Origin: Opitutaceae bacterium
GTDB taxonomy: Bacteria > Verrucomicrobiota > Verrucomicrobiia > Opitutales > Opitutaceae
Assembly (NCBI GenBank): GCA_019634615.1
Contig: JAHCAZ010000009.1
Coordinates: 1-64,000 of the forward strand
Direction of reading: 5' to 3'
DNA length: 64,000 nt
The notes under the pieces are model-generated. The model saw nothing but the letters and a program-made list of their open reading frames with translations. It made no database searches and was not told where the DNA came from. A program made the position numbers and the translations under genes. Shown one piece after another: positions 26,912 to 35,660 of the stretch. Within the stretch, counting starts at the first letter, position 1; the number at the start of each line of letters is the position of its first letter.

Positions 26912-27301
26912 CTAGGGTTCGACCTTCGCGCCGGCCGCGACCAGCAGTTCGCGCAGGACGGAGCGGTGGCAGTGCGCCTCGTCGGCGCAGTAGCAGCCGA
27001 CGGAAAAGTTCGTGGAGCGTGAGAGGGTGGCGAGGAGGGCCAGGTCGTGCTGGGCGTCGGGCCGGGCCATTTCCGTGCGATATTTGCGGGCGAAGGCCTT
27101 CCACTGCGCCGGGGTCTTGGCGCCGAGGCCCAGCTTCATGGTCTCGACACTCGGCGCGAGGTTGGGGAACCAGACATCGTACCAATTCTGCTTCGCGAAC
27201 TCGCTTTTCGGCACGCCGCGCGGCGGGCGCCGCACGGTGCCGATACGGAGGCCTTCGTTGGGGAGACGCGGAGTGCCGAGACGGACGATGTGGATGCTCA
27301 T
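26912..27301 (-). CDS. DUF488 family protein
   Basis: A 129-residue protein starting MSIHIVRLGTPRLPNEGLRI and containing KQNWYDVWFPNLAPS, KAFARKYRTEM and the C-terminal GCYCADEAHCHRSVL, which is the conserved Cys/His-rich end of DUF488. ATG 27301 fits the family N-terminus better than 27343. The function is unknown; the terminal CYC...CHR residues suggest a metal or nucleic-acid role. It lies 28 bases upstream of the PhzF-like gene in the same direction. Confidence 0.8.
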   Translation of the reverse strand: MSIHIVRLGTPRLPNEGLRIGTVRRPPRGVPKSEFAKQNWYDVWFPNLAPSVETMKLGLGAKTPAQWKAFARKYRTEMARPDAQHDLALLATLSRSTNFSVGCYCADEAHCHRSVLRELLVAAGAKVEP

Positions 27302-27427
27302 GGGGAGTGCGGCACATCCTGCACGCAGCGTTGCGACGGGCAATTCCGCCGGGTGGCATAACGGGAGTTTACGTCGGATGGGTGAGACGCGGTGGCTCGG
27401 AAAGCTCCCAAAGAAACCGCATCAATC

Positions 27428-27484
27428 CGTAGGCCAGCGCGCTTGCGCGCGCCCGAGCCGCGCCCGCGAGCGGGCTGACCTACG
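27428..27484. repeat. REP-like inverted pair, CGTAGGnCAGC class
   Basis: Left arm CGTAGGCCAGCGCGCTTGCG and the reverse complement of the right arm, CGTAGGTCAGCCCGCTCGCG, share the head and differ in paired stem bases. A third related copy is at 48644-48664. It lies in the 242-base space between the DUF488 and glycosidase-like genes, which holds no ORF I can support. Confidence 0.75.
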
Positions 27485-27543
27485 AAGAACCGGAATCCCT
27501 TCGCGGCTGAACCCCCGTCCCGCCGGAATCGATCCCGCTTGGA

Positions 27544-29667
27544 TCAACCGAGAAACGCTTCGAGAGCCCCAGCCTTGGCGGCGTACAGCTGGCCCCAGTC
27601 CTTGGGTTTACCGAGTGCGGCGAAGAATTTCGCGGCCGCGCGGCACGCCTCCGCATCGGCGCGCAGCAGCGATTCGCCTTGGCGGCGGTAGGCCGCGGCG
27701 TCGTGACCGGTGCGCTCCCACAGGGCGTGCAAGCCGAAGTGCAGGCCGATTTCGCGGCCGGCTAGCGCCATGCTCTCGAGGTGCATCTTCTGCCGGCGCA
27801 GGTGCTCACGGCGACTTGGCGTGGGCGCCGCGCCGCTCCACCAGAAACGATAGAATACCGGCGATTCGTCCGCGAGGGCCACGGCGCGATCCATCGCGCG
27901 TACCGCCTCCGCGTAATGCGGTGAGGCCGCCGCCCACGCGTCGGCGACGGCCTGCAACGCGTCGGCGAAGTCCGCGGGGTTGTAGACCGATTCCCCGTCG
28001 CGTCGCGGTGGAGCCTGATGCTTGCGCAGGCCTTCGTCGCGAAAACCGCCGGGCAAGGGCAGGTGCTTGCGGCCCTCGTACCAACCCGGCCACTGACCCG
28101 GCGACCAGATGCACGCTGGGTTGAGTGCAACGTGCGCCTGCTCCAGGGCGGCCCACGCGGCGAAAACCGCCTCACCCGCCGTTGAACCAAATTGCCGCGC
28201 GGCGATGCGACGCGCCACGGCCGCGGGCTCGGCAGCGGGATCGAGAAAGAAATCCCGGCACGCGACGGAATTGCACCAGATGTCCTCGGGCGCATTGCCC
28301 CAATGGTCGAAGACTCCATCGACCTCCAGAGCATGCCAGCGCTTGAGCTTCGCGCCGATGCCCAGCGGAAAATCTTGGATGTCGCCGATGCCGTGCACCG
28401 TGTCGTCGCCCCAGTGCAGGTTGTCGTAGCCGATGAAGGTCTGCCCGCGCTCGCGGCAGACCCTGCGCACGTCACGCAGGAAGTCGTGGCTCTGCCGCTC
28501 GCATTGCCAGCCATCCTTCTGCGCGGCGAGGTACACGCCGCTCGCCGCGGGCAGCTCAGCCTGCCGGCGGAGGAACTCGTCGGCGTCGCGATCCCATTTC
28601 CAGCCGGTCGTGAGCACGCGCAGGCCGGGCCGCACCTTGCGGCCCTCCTCGACCATGAAGCCCACGAAGCGATCGCGCTGCGCGAAGCGGCTCAGCCCCC
28701 GGCAACGCGGACACGCTTGCGGATCACAGAACTCGCCGCTCGAGTCCAAACCGAAGACGAACAGCGTCTCGATCTCGGGGAACTCGCCGAAAAACCGCCG
28801 CAGCAGGTCGCGGTAATAGTCCTGCACCCGCGAATGGCTGAAGCAGAGCACCTGCCCCTCGTAGGTGCCGGAATCGCTCAGCACCTCGGGATCGTAACGC
28901 CGCAGAAATTCCTCCCGCTTGGCCGGCGGGATCCACGGTCCGCCCTGGCAGGGAAGCTCGGTGAGCCACAGCATCGCGCCGAGCCCGTAATCGGCGCAGT
29001 CGTCGATCAACCGCCGCAGGCCGGCGCGGTTGGCGGCGACTTCCGCGGCGTCGACCGCGTCGGGAAAGTGCGGACTCGTGACGTAGCCCTGCAGCGAGCG
29101 CCGGCTGCCCTGCCAGTCGTGCGACACGAGACAATGCGAGGCGCCCAGATGCGCGAGGAAGCGCACGTCGGGCCGTTGACCCGGCCAGGGCTCGAACCGG
29201 GCGTGGAAGATGCGTTCGTTGATCTGGAACGCCCCTTGCCGGTGCAGCCCGTCGGCGAGGGGCTCGCCGGCCTGCAACGCTTCATGCAGGGCGAAGACCG
29301 CATGGAGCAGGCCGCGCGGCGTGTTGCCGAGCACGTACAACGTGCCCTCGTGCTGCAGCACTTCGTAGGCGTCCTGCTGCGCCGGCACGCGGTGCAGGCG
29401 GATGCGCCCGGTGCGGATGACTTCGTGTGCGGCCGGGGTCTCGGCCAGCAGGCCGGCGACGAGCCGTGCGGGTGGCGTGCGATTGCTGAGCGCGAGTTCG
29501 AGCTCCGCCCGCACCGTGCGGCGCACGCGCTCCGGCAGCAATCCGGCGGCGGGTGGGGAGCCGGACAGTCGGGCCGGTAGCAGGCCGGTCGCACCCATGC
29601 CGGTGGCGGCGAGCAGTCGATGCAGGAAGGTGCGACGGCTCAGGGGATTGTGGGGGGCGGGCTCCAT
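27544..29667 (-). CDS. Tat-exported glycoside hydrolase-like protein
   Basis: A 707-residue protein. ATG 29667 places a twin-arginine signal (SRRTFLHRLLAATGMGATG) near residues 8-30, so it is probably exported folded. Next comes an N-terminal domain of the GH20/alpha-glucuronidase type (YVLGNTPRGLLHAVFALHEA), then a TIM-barrel-like central region with acidic strand ends (FVFGLDSSGEF, FIGYDNLHWGDDT) and a CDPQACPRCRG cysteine cluster that could bind zinc. The C-terminal third is helical. The substrate is unknown, and the catalytic acid pair is not certain. It reads divergently from a small secreted protein gene. Confidence 0.65.
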   Translation of the reverse strand: MEPAPHNPLSRRTFLHRLLAATGMGATGLLPARLSGSPPAAGLLPERVRRTVRAELELALSNRTPPARLVAGLLAETPAAHEVIRTGRIRLHRVPAQQDAYEVLQHEGTLYVLGNTPRGLLHAVFALHEALQAGEPLADGLHRQGAFQINERIFHARFEPWPGQRPDVRFLAHLGASHCLVSHDWQGSRRSLQGYVTSPHFPDAVDAAEVAANRAGLRRLIDDCADYGLGAMLWLTELPCQGGPWIPPAKREEFLRRYDPEVLSDSGTYEGQVLCFSHSRVQDYYRDLLRRFFGEFPEIETLFVFGLDSSGEFCDPQACPRCRGLSRFAQRDRFVGFMVEEGRKVRPGLRVLTTGWKWDRDADEFLRRQAELPAASGVYLAAQKDGWQCERQSHDFLRDVRRVCRERGQTFIGYDNLHWGDDTVHGIGDIQDFPLGIGAKLKRWHALEVDGVFDHWGNAPEDIWCNSVACRDFFLDPAAEPAAVARRIAARQFGSTAGEAVFAAWAALEQAHVALNPACIWSPGQWPGWYEGRKHLPLPGGFRDEGLRKHQAPPRRDGESVYNPADFADALQAVADAWAAASPHYAEAVRAMDRAVALADESPVFYRFWWSGAAPTPSRREHLRRQKMHLESMALAGREIGLHFGLHALWERTGHDAAAYRRQGESLLRADAEACRAAAKFFAALGKPKDWGQLYAAKAGALEAFLG

Positions 29668-29729
29668 GAAACGCTGGCCGGCGAGCCTGTGGACTTGCGC
29701 ATCGGGGTGCAACGGACAATCTTGCCCGC

Positions 29730-30167
29730 ATGAAAACACGGATTTCGCTGCTGTTCTCGCTGCTCGTCCTCGGGATCTTCGCCGCACTTCCGGTTCGCGC
29801 CGCCGATGCCGCGAAAGAGGACGAGATGGGCACGATCCCGGGCATCACGCTGACGCGCCCCTCGGGCACCTACCTCGGGCTCGAGATCGCCAGCGGCAAT
29901 TTCAAGCTCAGCTTCTACGACGACAAAAAGAAGCCCGTCCCCGTCGACGACGTGGTGGCGCGGGCGACGGCCCGCTGGGACAACAAGCAGAAGCTCGGCA
30001 GCGATTTCACCGTGATGAACAAATCCGACGACGGCAAAGCCCTCGTCGGCGTGAAGTTCGTGCGCCCGCCGTATAATTTCATCGTCTTCATCAACCTGCT
30101 CAATGCGGCCGGTGACGTCGTGGAGAGTTATCCCGTCAACATGCTGACGGCGAAACGGGAAGAGTAG
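29730..30167 (+). CDS. Small secreted protein of unknown function
   Basis: A 145-residue protein with a clear Sec signal peptide (MKTRISLLFSLLVLGIFAAL, cleavage after VRA near residue 24). The mature part looks beta-rich, with ITLTRPSGTYLGLEIASGNF and VKFVRPPYNFIVFINLL. No cysteine pairs or catalytic motifs are visible. It lies 56 bases upstream of ribB in the same direction but has no obvious link to riboflavin. Confidence 0.75.
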   Translation: MKTRISLLFSLLVLGIFAALPVRAADAAKEDEMGTIPGITLTRPSGTYLGLEIASGNFKLSFYDDKKKPVPVDDVVARATARWDNKQKLGSDFTVMNKSDDGKALVGVKFVRPPYNFIVFINLLNAAGDVVESYPVNMLTAKREE

Positions 30168-30223
30168 GGGGCAGATCCCCGCGTTGGTTGACACCTCCCA
30201 TGCGGGCGGCGACGTTCACCGCC

Positions 30224-31315
30224 ATGTCTAATTCCGATCCCAACGTGTTCGACTCGGTCGAGACCGCGATCCAGGAGATCGCGGCGGGGCGCCCGGTCGT
30301 CGTGACCGATGACGAGGGGCGCGAGAACGAGGGTGACCTTGTCTTCGCGGCCGAGAAGGTCACGCCGGAGCTGGTCAACGCCATGATCCGCCACGCGCGC
30401 GGGCTCATCTGCGTGCCGATGACCGAGGCCCAGCTCAAGCGCCTCGGGATCAATCCCATGGTGCAGCAGAATCGCGAGGCCATGCGCACCGCGTTCACGG
30501 TCTCCGTCGACGCCGCGGAGGGCATCACGACCGGAATCAGCGCCTTCGACCGCGCCCACACGATCAAGCTCCTGGCCGACCCCGACACGCGGCCCGACGC
30601 GCTCGTGCAGCCCGGCCATATCTTTCCCCTCTGCGCCCGCCCGGGCGGCGTGCTTGAGCGCGCCGGCCACACCGAGGCGGCGGTCGACCTCGCCTCGCTG
30701 GCCGGCCTCCGGCCCACGGGCGTGATCTGCGAGATCCTCAATGAGGACGGCACCATGGCGCGCCTGCCGGAACTCGTCGCCTTCAAGCGCGCGCACCGGC
30801 TGCCTCTCATCTCCATCGCGTCTCTGATCGAGTACCGCCACAAGCGCGAGCAGCTCGTCGAGCTCGTGAGCACGCGGCCGTTCGCCTCCGAGTACGGCGA
30901 CTTCGTGCTCAACGTTTTTCGGAGCAAGGTGGATGGCCGCCACCATCTCGCCTTCACCATGGGCCGGCTCGACGGCGCGCCGACGCTCGTGCGCGTGCAC
31001 ACCGAGAATCTGCTCTCCGACGTCTTCCACGCGAAGGACATGGGCAGCCACCGCTCGCTGTTGACGTCGCTCCAGCGCGTGGCCCAGACGGGTCACGGGG
31101 TCATCCTCTACATGGAGCAGACCGGCCGCATGCAGGAGGCCTTGCAGCACCCGACGGGCGGCAAGCCCGCCAACCTCCGCGACTACGGCATCGGCGCCCA
31201 GATCCTTGCCGCCCTCGGCCTCCGCCAGATCCGCCTCCTCACCCGCAGCAACCGCAAGGTCGTGGGTCTCGAGGGCCATGGATTGGAGATCGTTGAACAG
31301 GTCATGCTCACGTGA
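30224..31315 (+). CDS. ribB: 3,4-dihydroxy-2-butanone-4-phosphate synthase with degenerate GTP cyclohydrolase II domain
   Basis: A 363-residue riboflavin-pathway enzyme. The N-terminal RibB domain is intact: DDEGRENEGD (29-38), MIRHARGLICVPM and RAGHTEAAVDLA carry the active-site residues that convert ribulose 5-phosphate to dihydroxybutanone phosphate. The C-terminal RibA-like domain lacks the zinc-binding Cys-rich block: where RibA has E-C-x-T-G-D with a later RCDCG, this protein reads ENLLSDVFHAKDMGSHRS. GTP cyclohydrolase activity is therefore unlikely, and the arrangement resembles RibBX proteins. ATG 30224 was chosen over 30188 because family members start here. ribH, nusB and ftsY follow. 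Confidence 0.93.
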   Translation: MSNSDPNVFDSVETAIQEIAAGRPVVVTDDEGRENEGDLVFAAEKVTPELVNAMIRHARGLICVPMTEAQLKRLGINPMVQQNREAMRTAFTVSVDAAEGITTGISAFDRAHTIKLLADPDTRPDALVQPGHIFPLCARPGGVLERAGHTEAAVDLASLAGLRPTGVICEILNEDGTMARLPELVAFKRAHRLPLISIASLIEYRHKREQLVELVSTRPFASEYGDFVLNVFRSKVDGRHHLAFTMGRLDGAPTLVRVHTENLLSDVFHAKDMGSHRSLLTSLQRVAQTGHGVILYMEQTGRMQEALQHPTGGKPANLRDYGIGAQILAALGLRQIRLLTRSNRKVVGLEGHGLEIVEQVMLT

Positions 31316-31326
31316 CCCGGAGTTTT

Positions 31327-31494
31327 TAACCACGGATTACACGGATTGCACGGATCAGAAATGGCTTATTGGTTATGGCTTATGTCCTATGGCCTATTTC
31401 TGAGCCCGGGTGTTTTCTGTGCCTTTTGTGCCTTCTGTGGCCATCCCTCCTTCCTTCGAATTCGGGATCCGTGAAATCCGTGTAATCCGTGGTT
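31327..31494. repeat. Palindromic element with period-9 arms and inner tandem tracts
   Basis: The left arm (31327-31355) is made of ATTACACGG-like nonamers and the right arm (31467-31494) is its inverted counterpart. Between them lies a period-7 tract (TGGCTTA-like, five units, 31362-31396) and a GTGCCTTCT-like nonamer tract around 31410-31438. It occupies nearly all of the 242-base gap between ribB and ribH. A shorter relative is at 42921-43008. Confidence 0.85.
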
Positions 31495-31557
31495 CTCCGT
31501 CGCCTTGGCCGAATTTAGGTTGCCGTAACGCCATTTGATCCGGCCAATAGACCCTTC

Positions 31558-32031
31558 ATGAGTCTCGATGCCCCGCAGTCCAAGGTCCTCGATGGTTCCC
31601 GGTTTTACCTGGGGGTCGTCGCGGCGCGTTTCAACGCGGAATTGGTGGATGCCCTGTTGCGCGAGCTCAAGGCCACTTGGAAGAAACACGGCGTGAAGGC
31701 GGCGCGCATCGACGTCGTCCGCGTGCCCGGTTCGCACGAAGTCCCGGTGGCGATCCAGCTCATGGCCGACCAGGGTCAGTACGATTGCCTCGTCGCCCTC
31801 GGCGTCCTCATCGGCGGCGACACCCAGCACCACGTCATGGTGGGCAACAGCGTCTCCCACACCCTGCAGGCCATCGCCGCTGCCGCGCGCCTGCCGGTGA
31901 TCAACGGCGTCGTCGTGGCCGACACGCGCGCGCAGGCCGAGGCGCGCTGCCGCGGGCCGATCAAGCGCGGCGCCGAGTTCGCGCTGGCCGCGCTCGAGAT
32001 GGCCGCGGTGAGAAAGCGATTCAACTCATGA
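31558..32031 (+). CDS. ribH: 6,7-dimethyl-8-ribityllumazine synthase
   Basis: A 157-residue lumazine synthase, which condenses dihydroxybutanone phosphate (from RibB) with the ribitylamino-uracil. It shows VVAARFNAELVDALL near the N-terminus, VPGSHEVPVAIQLM, the ALGVLIGGDTQHHVMVG block with the catalytic-site histidine, and the C-terminal RCRGPIKRGAEFALAALEM. Length is normal. Its TGA overlaps the nusB ATG, so the pair is translationally coupled, an arrangement common for ribH-nusB. Confidence 0.96.
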   Translation: MSLDAPQSKVLDGSRFYLGVVAARFNAELVDALLRELKATWKKHGVKAARIDVVRVPGSHEVPVAIQLMADQGQYDCLVALGVLIGGDTQHHVMVGNSVSHTLQAIAAAARLPVINGVVVADTRAQAEARCRGPIKRGAEFALAALEMAAVRKRFNS

Positions 32032-32471
32032 GCAAAGCCCAGTTTGTCCAACGCAAGGACGGCCGCGCTGCCGCCCTGCAATACCTCTTCGCCTGGAGCC
32101 TCAACTCCCCCGCCAACCTCGCCGAGGACCTCCGCGTGTTCTTCGAGAACCTGGAGCATCCGCGCGACTACTACGCGTTCGGCGAGGAGCTGATCCACGG
32201 GGTCATCGAGCACGTCGCCGAGATCGACGCCCACATCAAGGGCCTCGCGCACAACTGGGAGTTCGACCGCATCGCCCGCATCGACCTCGCGATCCTGCGC
32301 CTGGCGATCTTCGAGATGAAGTTCCGCAAGGACATCCCGCCGGTCGTCTCGATCAACGAGGCCATCGACCTCTCCAAGCAGTTCTCCAACGCCGACGCCA
32401 AGCGCTTCATCAACGGCATCCTCGATCGCCTCAAGGACCAACTCGGCCGCGACGCCCGGAAGGCGGAGTGA
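32028..32471 (+). CDS. nusB: Transcription antitermination factor NusB
   Basis: A 147-residue all-helical RNA-binding protein that joins NusE at boxA during rRNA antitermination. The RKDGRAAALQYLFAW start, a RIDLAILRLAIFEM helix, and PPVVSINEAIDLSKQFSNAD with FINGILDRL are family signatures. The ATG at 32028 overlaps the ribH stop. ftsY follows after 13 bases, so the three genes probably form one transcript. Confidence 0.95.
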   Translation: MSKAQFVQRKDGRAAALQYLFAWSLNSPANLAEDLRVFFENLEHPRDYYAFGEELIHGVIEHVAEIDAHIKGLAHNWEFDRIARIDLAILRLAIFEMKFRKDIPPVVSINEAIDLSKQFSNADAKRFINGILDRLKDQLGRDARKAE

Positions 32472-32484
32472 GTTCCGGATAGTG

Positions 32485-33402
32485 ATGTTCGGTCTTTTCA
32501 AGAAATTCAAGGACGGCCTCGCCAAGACGGTCTCGGCGATCGCGGCGAAGACGCATGGGCTCTTTGGCGGGCGCAAGATCGACGCAGCCTCGCTCGATGA
32601 GCTGGAGGAGGCGCTCTTTACCGCCGACTTCGGGGTCGAGACCACTGGCGAGATTCTCGCCTCCATCAAGCAGGCCTACGCCAAGGACAAGGACCTGCAG
32701 GGCCGCCAGGCGGCCGAGATCGGCGCCGCCGTGCTCCAGCGCGCGCTGGCCGGCGCGGAGGGGGTGCTGCCCACCGCGACTACCGGGCACCCCAGCGTCA
32801 TCGCCATGATCGGCGTCAACGGCTCGGGCAAGACCACCACCACCGCGAAGCTCGCGTGGATGCTCAAGCAGGACGGCAAGAAGGTCACCGTCGCCGCCTG
32901 CGACACCTTCCGCGCCGCCGCCGTCGAGCAGCTGAAATCCTGGGCCACGCGCCTCGACCTCGACCTCGTGGCCAGCCACACCGGCGCCGACGCTGCGGCC
33001 GTCGCGTTCGACGCCTGGCAGGCCGCCAAGGCGCGCGGCAGCGACTACCTCATCGTCGACACCGCCGGCCGCCTGCACACGAAGGGCAATCTCCTCGAGG
33101 AACTCGCGAAGATCCGCCGCGTGCTGCAGAAGCACGACGCGACCGCGCCCCAGCACCGCTGGCTCGTGGTGGACGGCTCGCTGGGCAGCAACTCCATCGA
33201 GCAGGCCCGCGTCTTCCACAAGAGCTTCGGCCTCACCGGCCTCGTCGTCACCAAGCTCGACGGCACCAGCCGCGGCGGCGCCATCGTCGGCATTTGGCGC
33301 GAGCTGAAGCTGCCGATCTACTTCGTCGGCCTCGGCGAACAGCCCGAGGATCTGCAGCCGTTCAGCGCGGAGAATTACGCCAAGGCGGTGTTCGGATTGT
33401 AG
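32485..33402 (+). CDS. ftsY: Signal recognition particle receptor FtsY
   Basis: A 305-residue SRP GTPase that docks ribosome-SRP complexes to the membrane. It has the G1 block GVNGSGKTTTTAKLA (110-124), AACDTFRAAAVEQL, a DTAGRLHTKGNL switch region and the C-terminal LDGTSRGGAIVG with YFVGLGEQPEDLQPF. The acidic N-terminal A domain is absent; an amphipathic start MFGLFKKFKDGLAK may bind lipid. The ATG at 32485 was chosen over the adjacent GTG at 32482. It converges with the TonB receptor gene, 7 bases apart. Confidence 0.95.
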   Translation: MFGLFKKFKDGLAKTVSAIAAKTHGLFGGRKIDAASLDELEEALFTADFGVETTGEILASIKQAYAKDKDLQGRQAAEIGAAVLQRALAGAEGVLPTATTGHPSVIAMIGVNGSGKTTTTAKLAWMLKQDGKKVTVAACDTFRAAAVEQLKSWATRLDLDLVASHTGADAAAVAFDAWQAAKARGSDYLIVDTAGRLHTKGNLLEELAKIRRVLQKHDATAPQHRWLVVDGSLGSNSIEQARVFHKSFGLTGLVVTKLDGTSRGGAIVGIWRELKLPIYFVGLGEQPEDLQPFSAENYAKAVFGL

Positions 33403-33409
33403 GCGGGTT

Positions 33410-35545
33410 TCAGAAGGTCAGCCGCGCACCGACCGTCACATCCCGCCCGGGCAGCGGCGCCACATCCTTCAGGAATGACGTGTGCAGCCGCGCCTCACGG
33501 TCGCCGAGGTTGGCGCCGCGGATGAACAGGTCCCAGTTCAACGGACCGCTCGTCAGGCGGTAGTTCGCGTACGCGCTGATCAGGTCGTAGGCCGCCGTCG
33601 GCGTCTCGCCGGGCGCCGTGCGCTTCTGCCGGGCGACGAACTGCACCTCCGCACCCAGCGCGAGCGCCCCGCGGCGCCAGGCCACGCCGGTTTTCACCCG
33701 CATCGGGGTGATCCGCGGCAGGTCCGCGCCATCCGTGCGGTTGCGCCCGCGCACGAGATCAGCGCCGAAGATCAGGTCAAGCTGCCCATCGCCGCCCTCG
33801 TGCAGGTGCACGATGGCCTCGGCCTCGGCGCCGACGAAGCGCGCATCGCGCTGCACAAAGCGGTACACCGCGATGCCGTGGTCGTCATCCGCATCGCCGT
33901 GGATCTCCCAGCCGGCCGCCCCTTCCTCCGCCCGTTCGCCGGTGGGCCGTTCGAAGATGAACCCGTCGAAATGATTGGTGAACAGGGTCAACGCACCCGT
34001 GACCAAACCGGTGCGCCGACGCAGGGTGACATCAAACGCGACCGAGGCCTCGGTGCCGAGCGTCGGGTCGCCGATCTCGTAGGCATTGGTGGCGACGTGG
34101 GGGCCGTCGGCGTAGAGTTCCTGGGCATTCGGCGCGCGCTCCGTGCGGGCGAGAGAAGCGCCGAGCGTCCACGCGTCGCCGAGGCGGTGCAGATAGCCGA
34201 GGGAGAGGTTGACCTGACCGTCGTCGCGGCCGACACCGCTGACATCCCGGCGTTCGATTTCCTGGAGCTCGTAGCGCGCACCGAATTGCCACGTGCCGGT
34301 GCCAATCGTGGTCTCTTCCAGTAGGAACAGCGCCTGAGTGTCGGTGCGGGAGGGAGGCACGAAGGCCTCGTCGCCAGCCGCATCGAAATCGCTGCGTCCG
34401 CCTTGCCAGCCAAAGGCGCCAGCGAGGCCGCCCGCGGTGCCATGCATGAGCTCGAGGCGGCCGTCGTAGCCACGGTTGTGAAAGACGGTGCCGATCGCGT
34501 CGCCCTCGAGTTCGGCGTGCCGGTAACGGGCCGTGCCGAGCTTGAACCGCGCGCCGCTGAAAGGACCGAAGGACTCCGTGATCGCGCCCTCGAGGTCGAG
34601 CCGCCGCTGCCGCAGGTCGATGCGAACCCCTTCATCGCCATGGTCAGACTCGGCGGGTTCGCCTTCATCGGCGTGCTCGTGCGCCCCGGCTGGTACGCCG
34701 TACCGGGAGTTGTGTCCGCTGTAGGCGAGGCCCACGAAGCCGCGCTCGCCGATGAAGGACAGACCGAAGGCACCACCGTCGTTGCGCAGCGCGGTGTTGG
34801 GAATGTGCCCGGCGATTTCCGCGGGCGCCTCCTCGCCGTGCTCGGCGGCCTCGGCCGTTTCGGCAGCGCGGCGGCGGGCGCTCTCGGCGAATCCGGGGAT
34901 GGCGACGTCACCGGTGTCGCGAACGTAGCCGTCGACATGCCAGGCGATGCGCCCGGCGGCCCCGTCGAGCACCACGCCCGAGGTGAGGCTGTCGTCCGCC
35001 GATCCGGTCCGCACCTCGGCGCGCGCCTGGAACGGACGATCGGGCAGGGCGGAATGGATGCGGTGCGTGATCACGTTGACCACCCCGCCGACCGCATTGC
35101 CACCGTAGAGGAGGGCGGAGGGCCCGCGGACGACCTCCACGCGCTCGATCAGCAGTGGGTCGAGCGACACCGCGTGGTCGGGGCTAGTAGCCGAGGCGTC
35201 GATGGCGCCGAGGCCATTCTCGAGCACGCGCAAGCGATCGCCGCCGAGGCCGCGGATGACCGGCCGGCTGGCGCCCGGGCCAAAGTAGGTCGAGCTCACG
35301 CCGGGTTGTCCGGCGAGGAGTTCGCCGAGCGTCGGAGCCTGACGCAGGTTGAGTTCGCGGCCAGCGAGCACGCTCGTCGGTTGTGCGAGATCGGCTTGGT
35401 TGCGGCCGTAGGGCGTGGCGGTGACGACGAGATTCTCGAGGGCCACGGGCTCGTCGTGCCGGTGGTCGTGGGTCGGCGGGAGGGCTTGGGCGGCGGCGAG
35501 GGCCGCGCCGAGGAGATAAAAGGAAGATTGGCGGGAAAGGGACAT
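33410..35545 (-). CDS. TonB-dependent outer-membrane receptor, ZnuD-like with His-rich segments
   Basis: A 711-residue outer-membrane receptor. The ATG at 35545 gives a signal peptide ending near residue 22. The mature N-terminus is THDHRHDEP (25-33), followed by a TonB-box-like NLVVTATPYG, the plug with VEVVRGPSALLYGGNAVGG (137-155), and a beta-barrel ending in aromatic F. A His/Asp/Glu-rich extracellular-loop segment (AHEHADEGEPAESDHGDEG) resembles loops of ZnuD zinc receptors. Zinc or another divalent metal is the likely cargo, by inference. A His-rich membrane protein is encoded 115 bases upstream on the same strand. Confidence 0.88.
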   Translation of the reverse strand: MSLSRQSSFYLLGAALAAAQALPPTHDHRHDEPVALENLVVTATPYGRNQADLAQPTSVLAGRELNLRQAPTLGELLAGQPGVSSTYFGPGASRPVIRGLGGDRLRVLENGLGAIDASATSPDHAVSLDPLLIERVEVVRGPSALLYGGNAVGGVVNVITHRIHSALPDRPFQARAEVRTGSADDSLTSGVVLDGAAGRIAWHVDGYVRDTGDVAIPGFAESARRRAAETAEAAEHGEEAPAEIAGHIPNTALRNDGGAFGLSFIGERGFVGLAYSGHNSRYGVPAGAHEHADEGEPAESDHGDEGVRIDLRQRRLDLEGAITESFGPFSGARFKLGTARYRHAELEGDAIGTVFHNRGYDGRLELMHGTAGGLAGAFGWQGGRSDFDAAGDEAFVPPSRTDTQALFLLEETTIGTGTWQFGARYELQEIERRDVSGVGRDDGQVNLSLGYLHRLGDAWTLGASLARTERAPNAQELYADGPHVATNAYEIGDPTLGTEASVAFDVTLRRRTGLVTGALTLFTNHFDGFIFERPTGERAEEGAAGWEIHGDADDDHGIAVYRFVQRDARFVGAEAEAIVHLHEGGDGQLDLIFGADLVRGRNRTDGADLPRITPMRVKTGVAWRRGALALGAEVQFVARQKRTAPGETPTAAYDLISAYANYRLTSGPLNWDLFIRGANLGDREARLHTSFLKDVAPLPGRDVTVGARLTF

Positions 35546-35660
35546 GGTTTGAGGGTACGAACGGGGATGACGCAAGGCGTCGGGACACGCCGGCACGCTG
35601 GTGGTGCACGGACAAACATCCACCGCCGCGCGCTCGGCGCGGGATGGCCGGATCAGTACG

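Noticed and set aside
31316..31557. FMN riboswitch before ribH
   Set aside because: The gap is filled by tandem-repeat palindromes and no conserved RFN-element sequence (such as the AGGATAT-type core) is seen there or before ribB.
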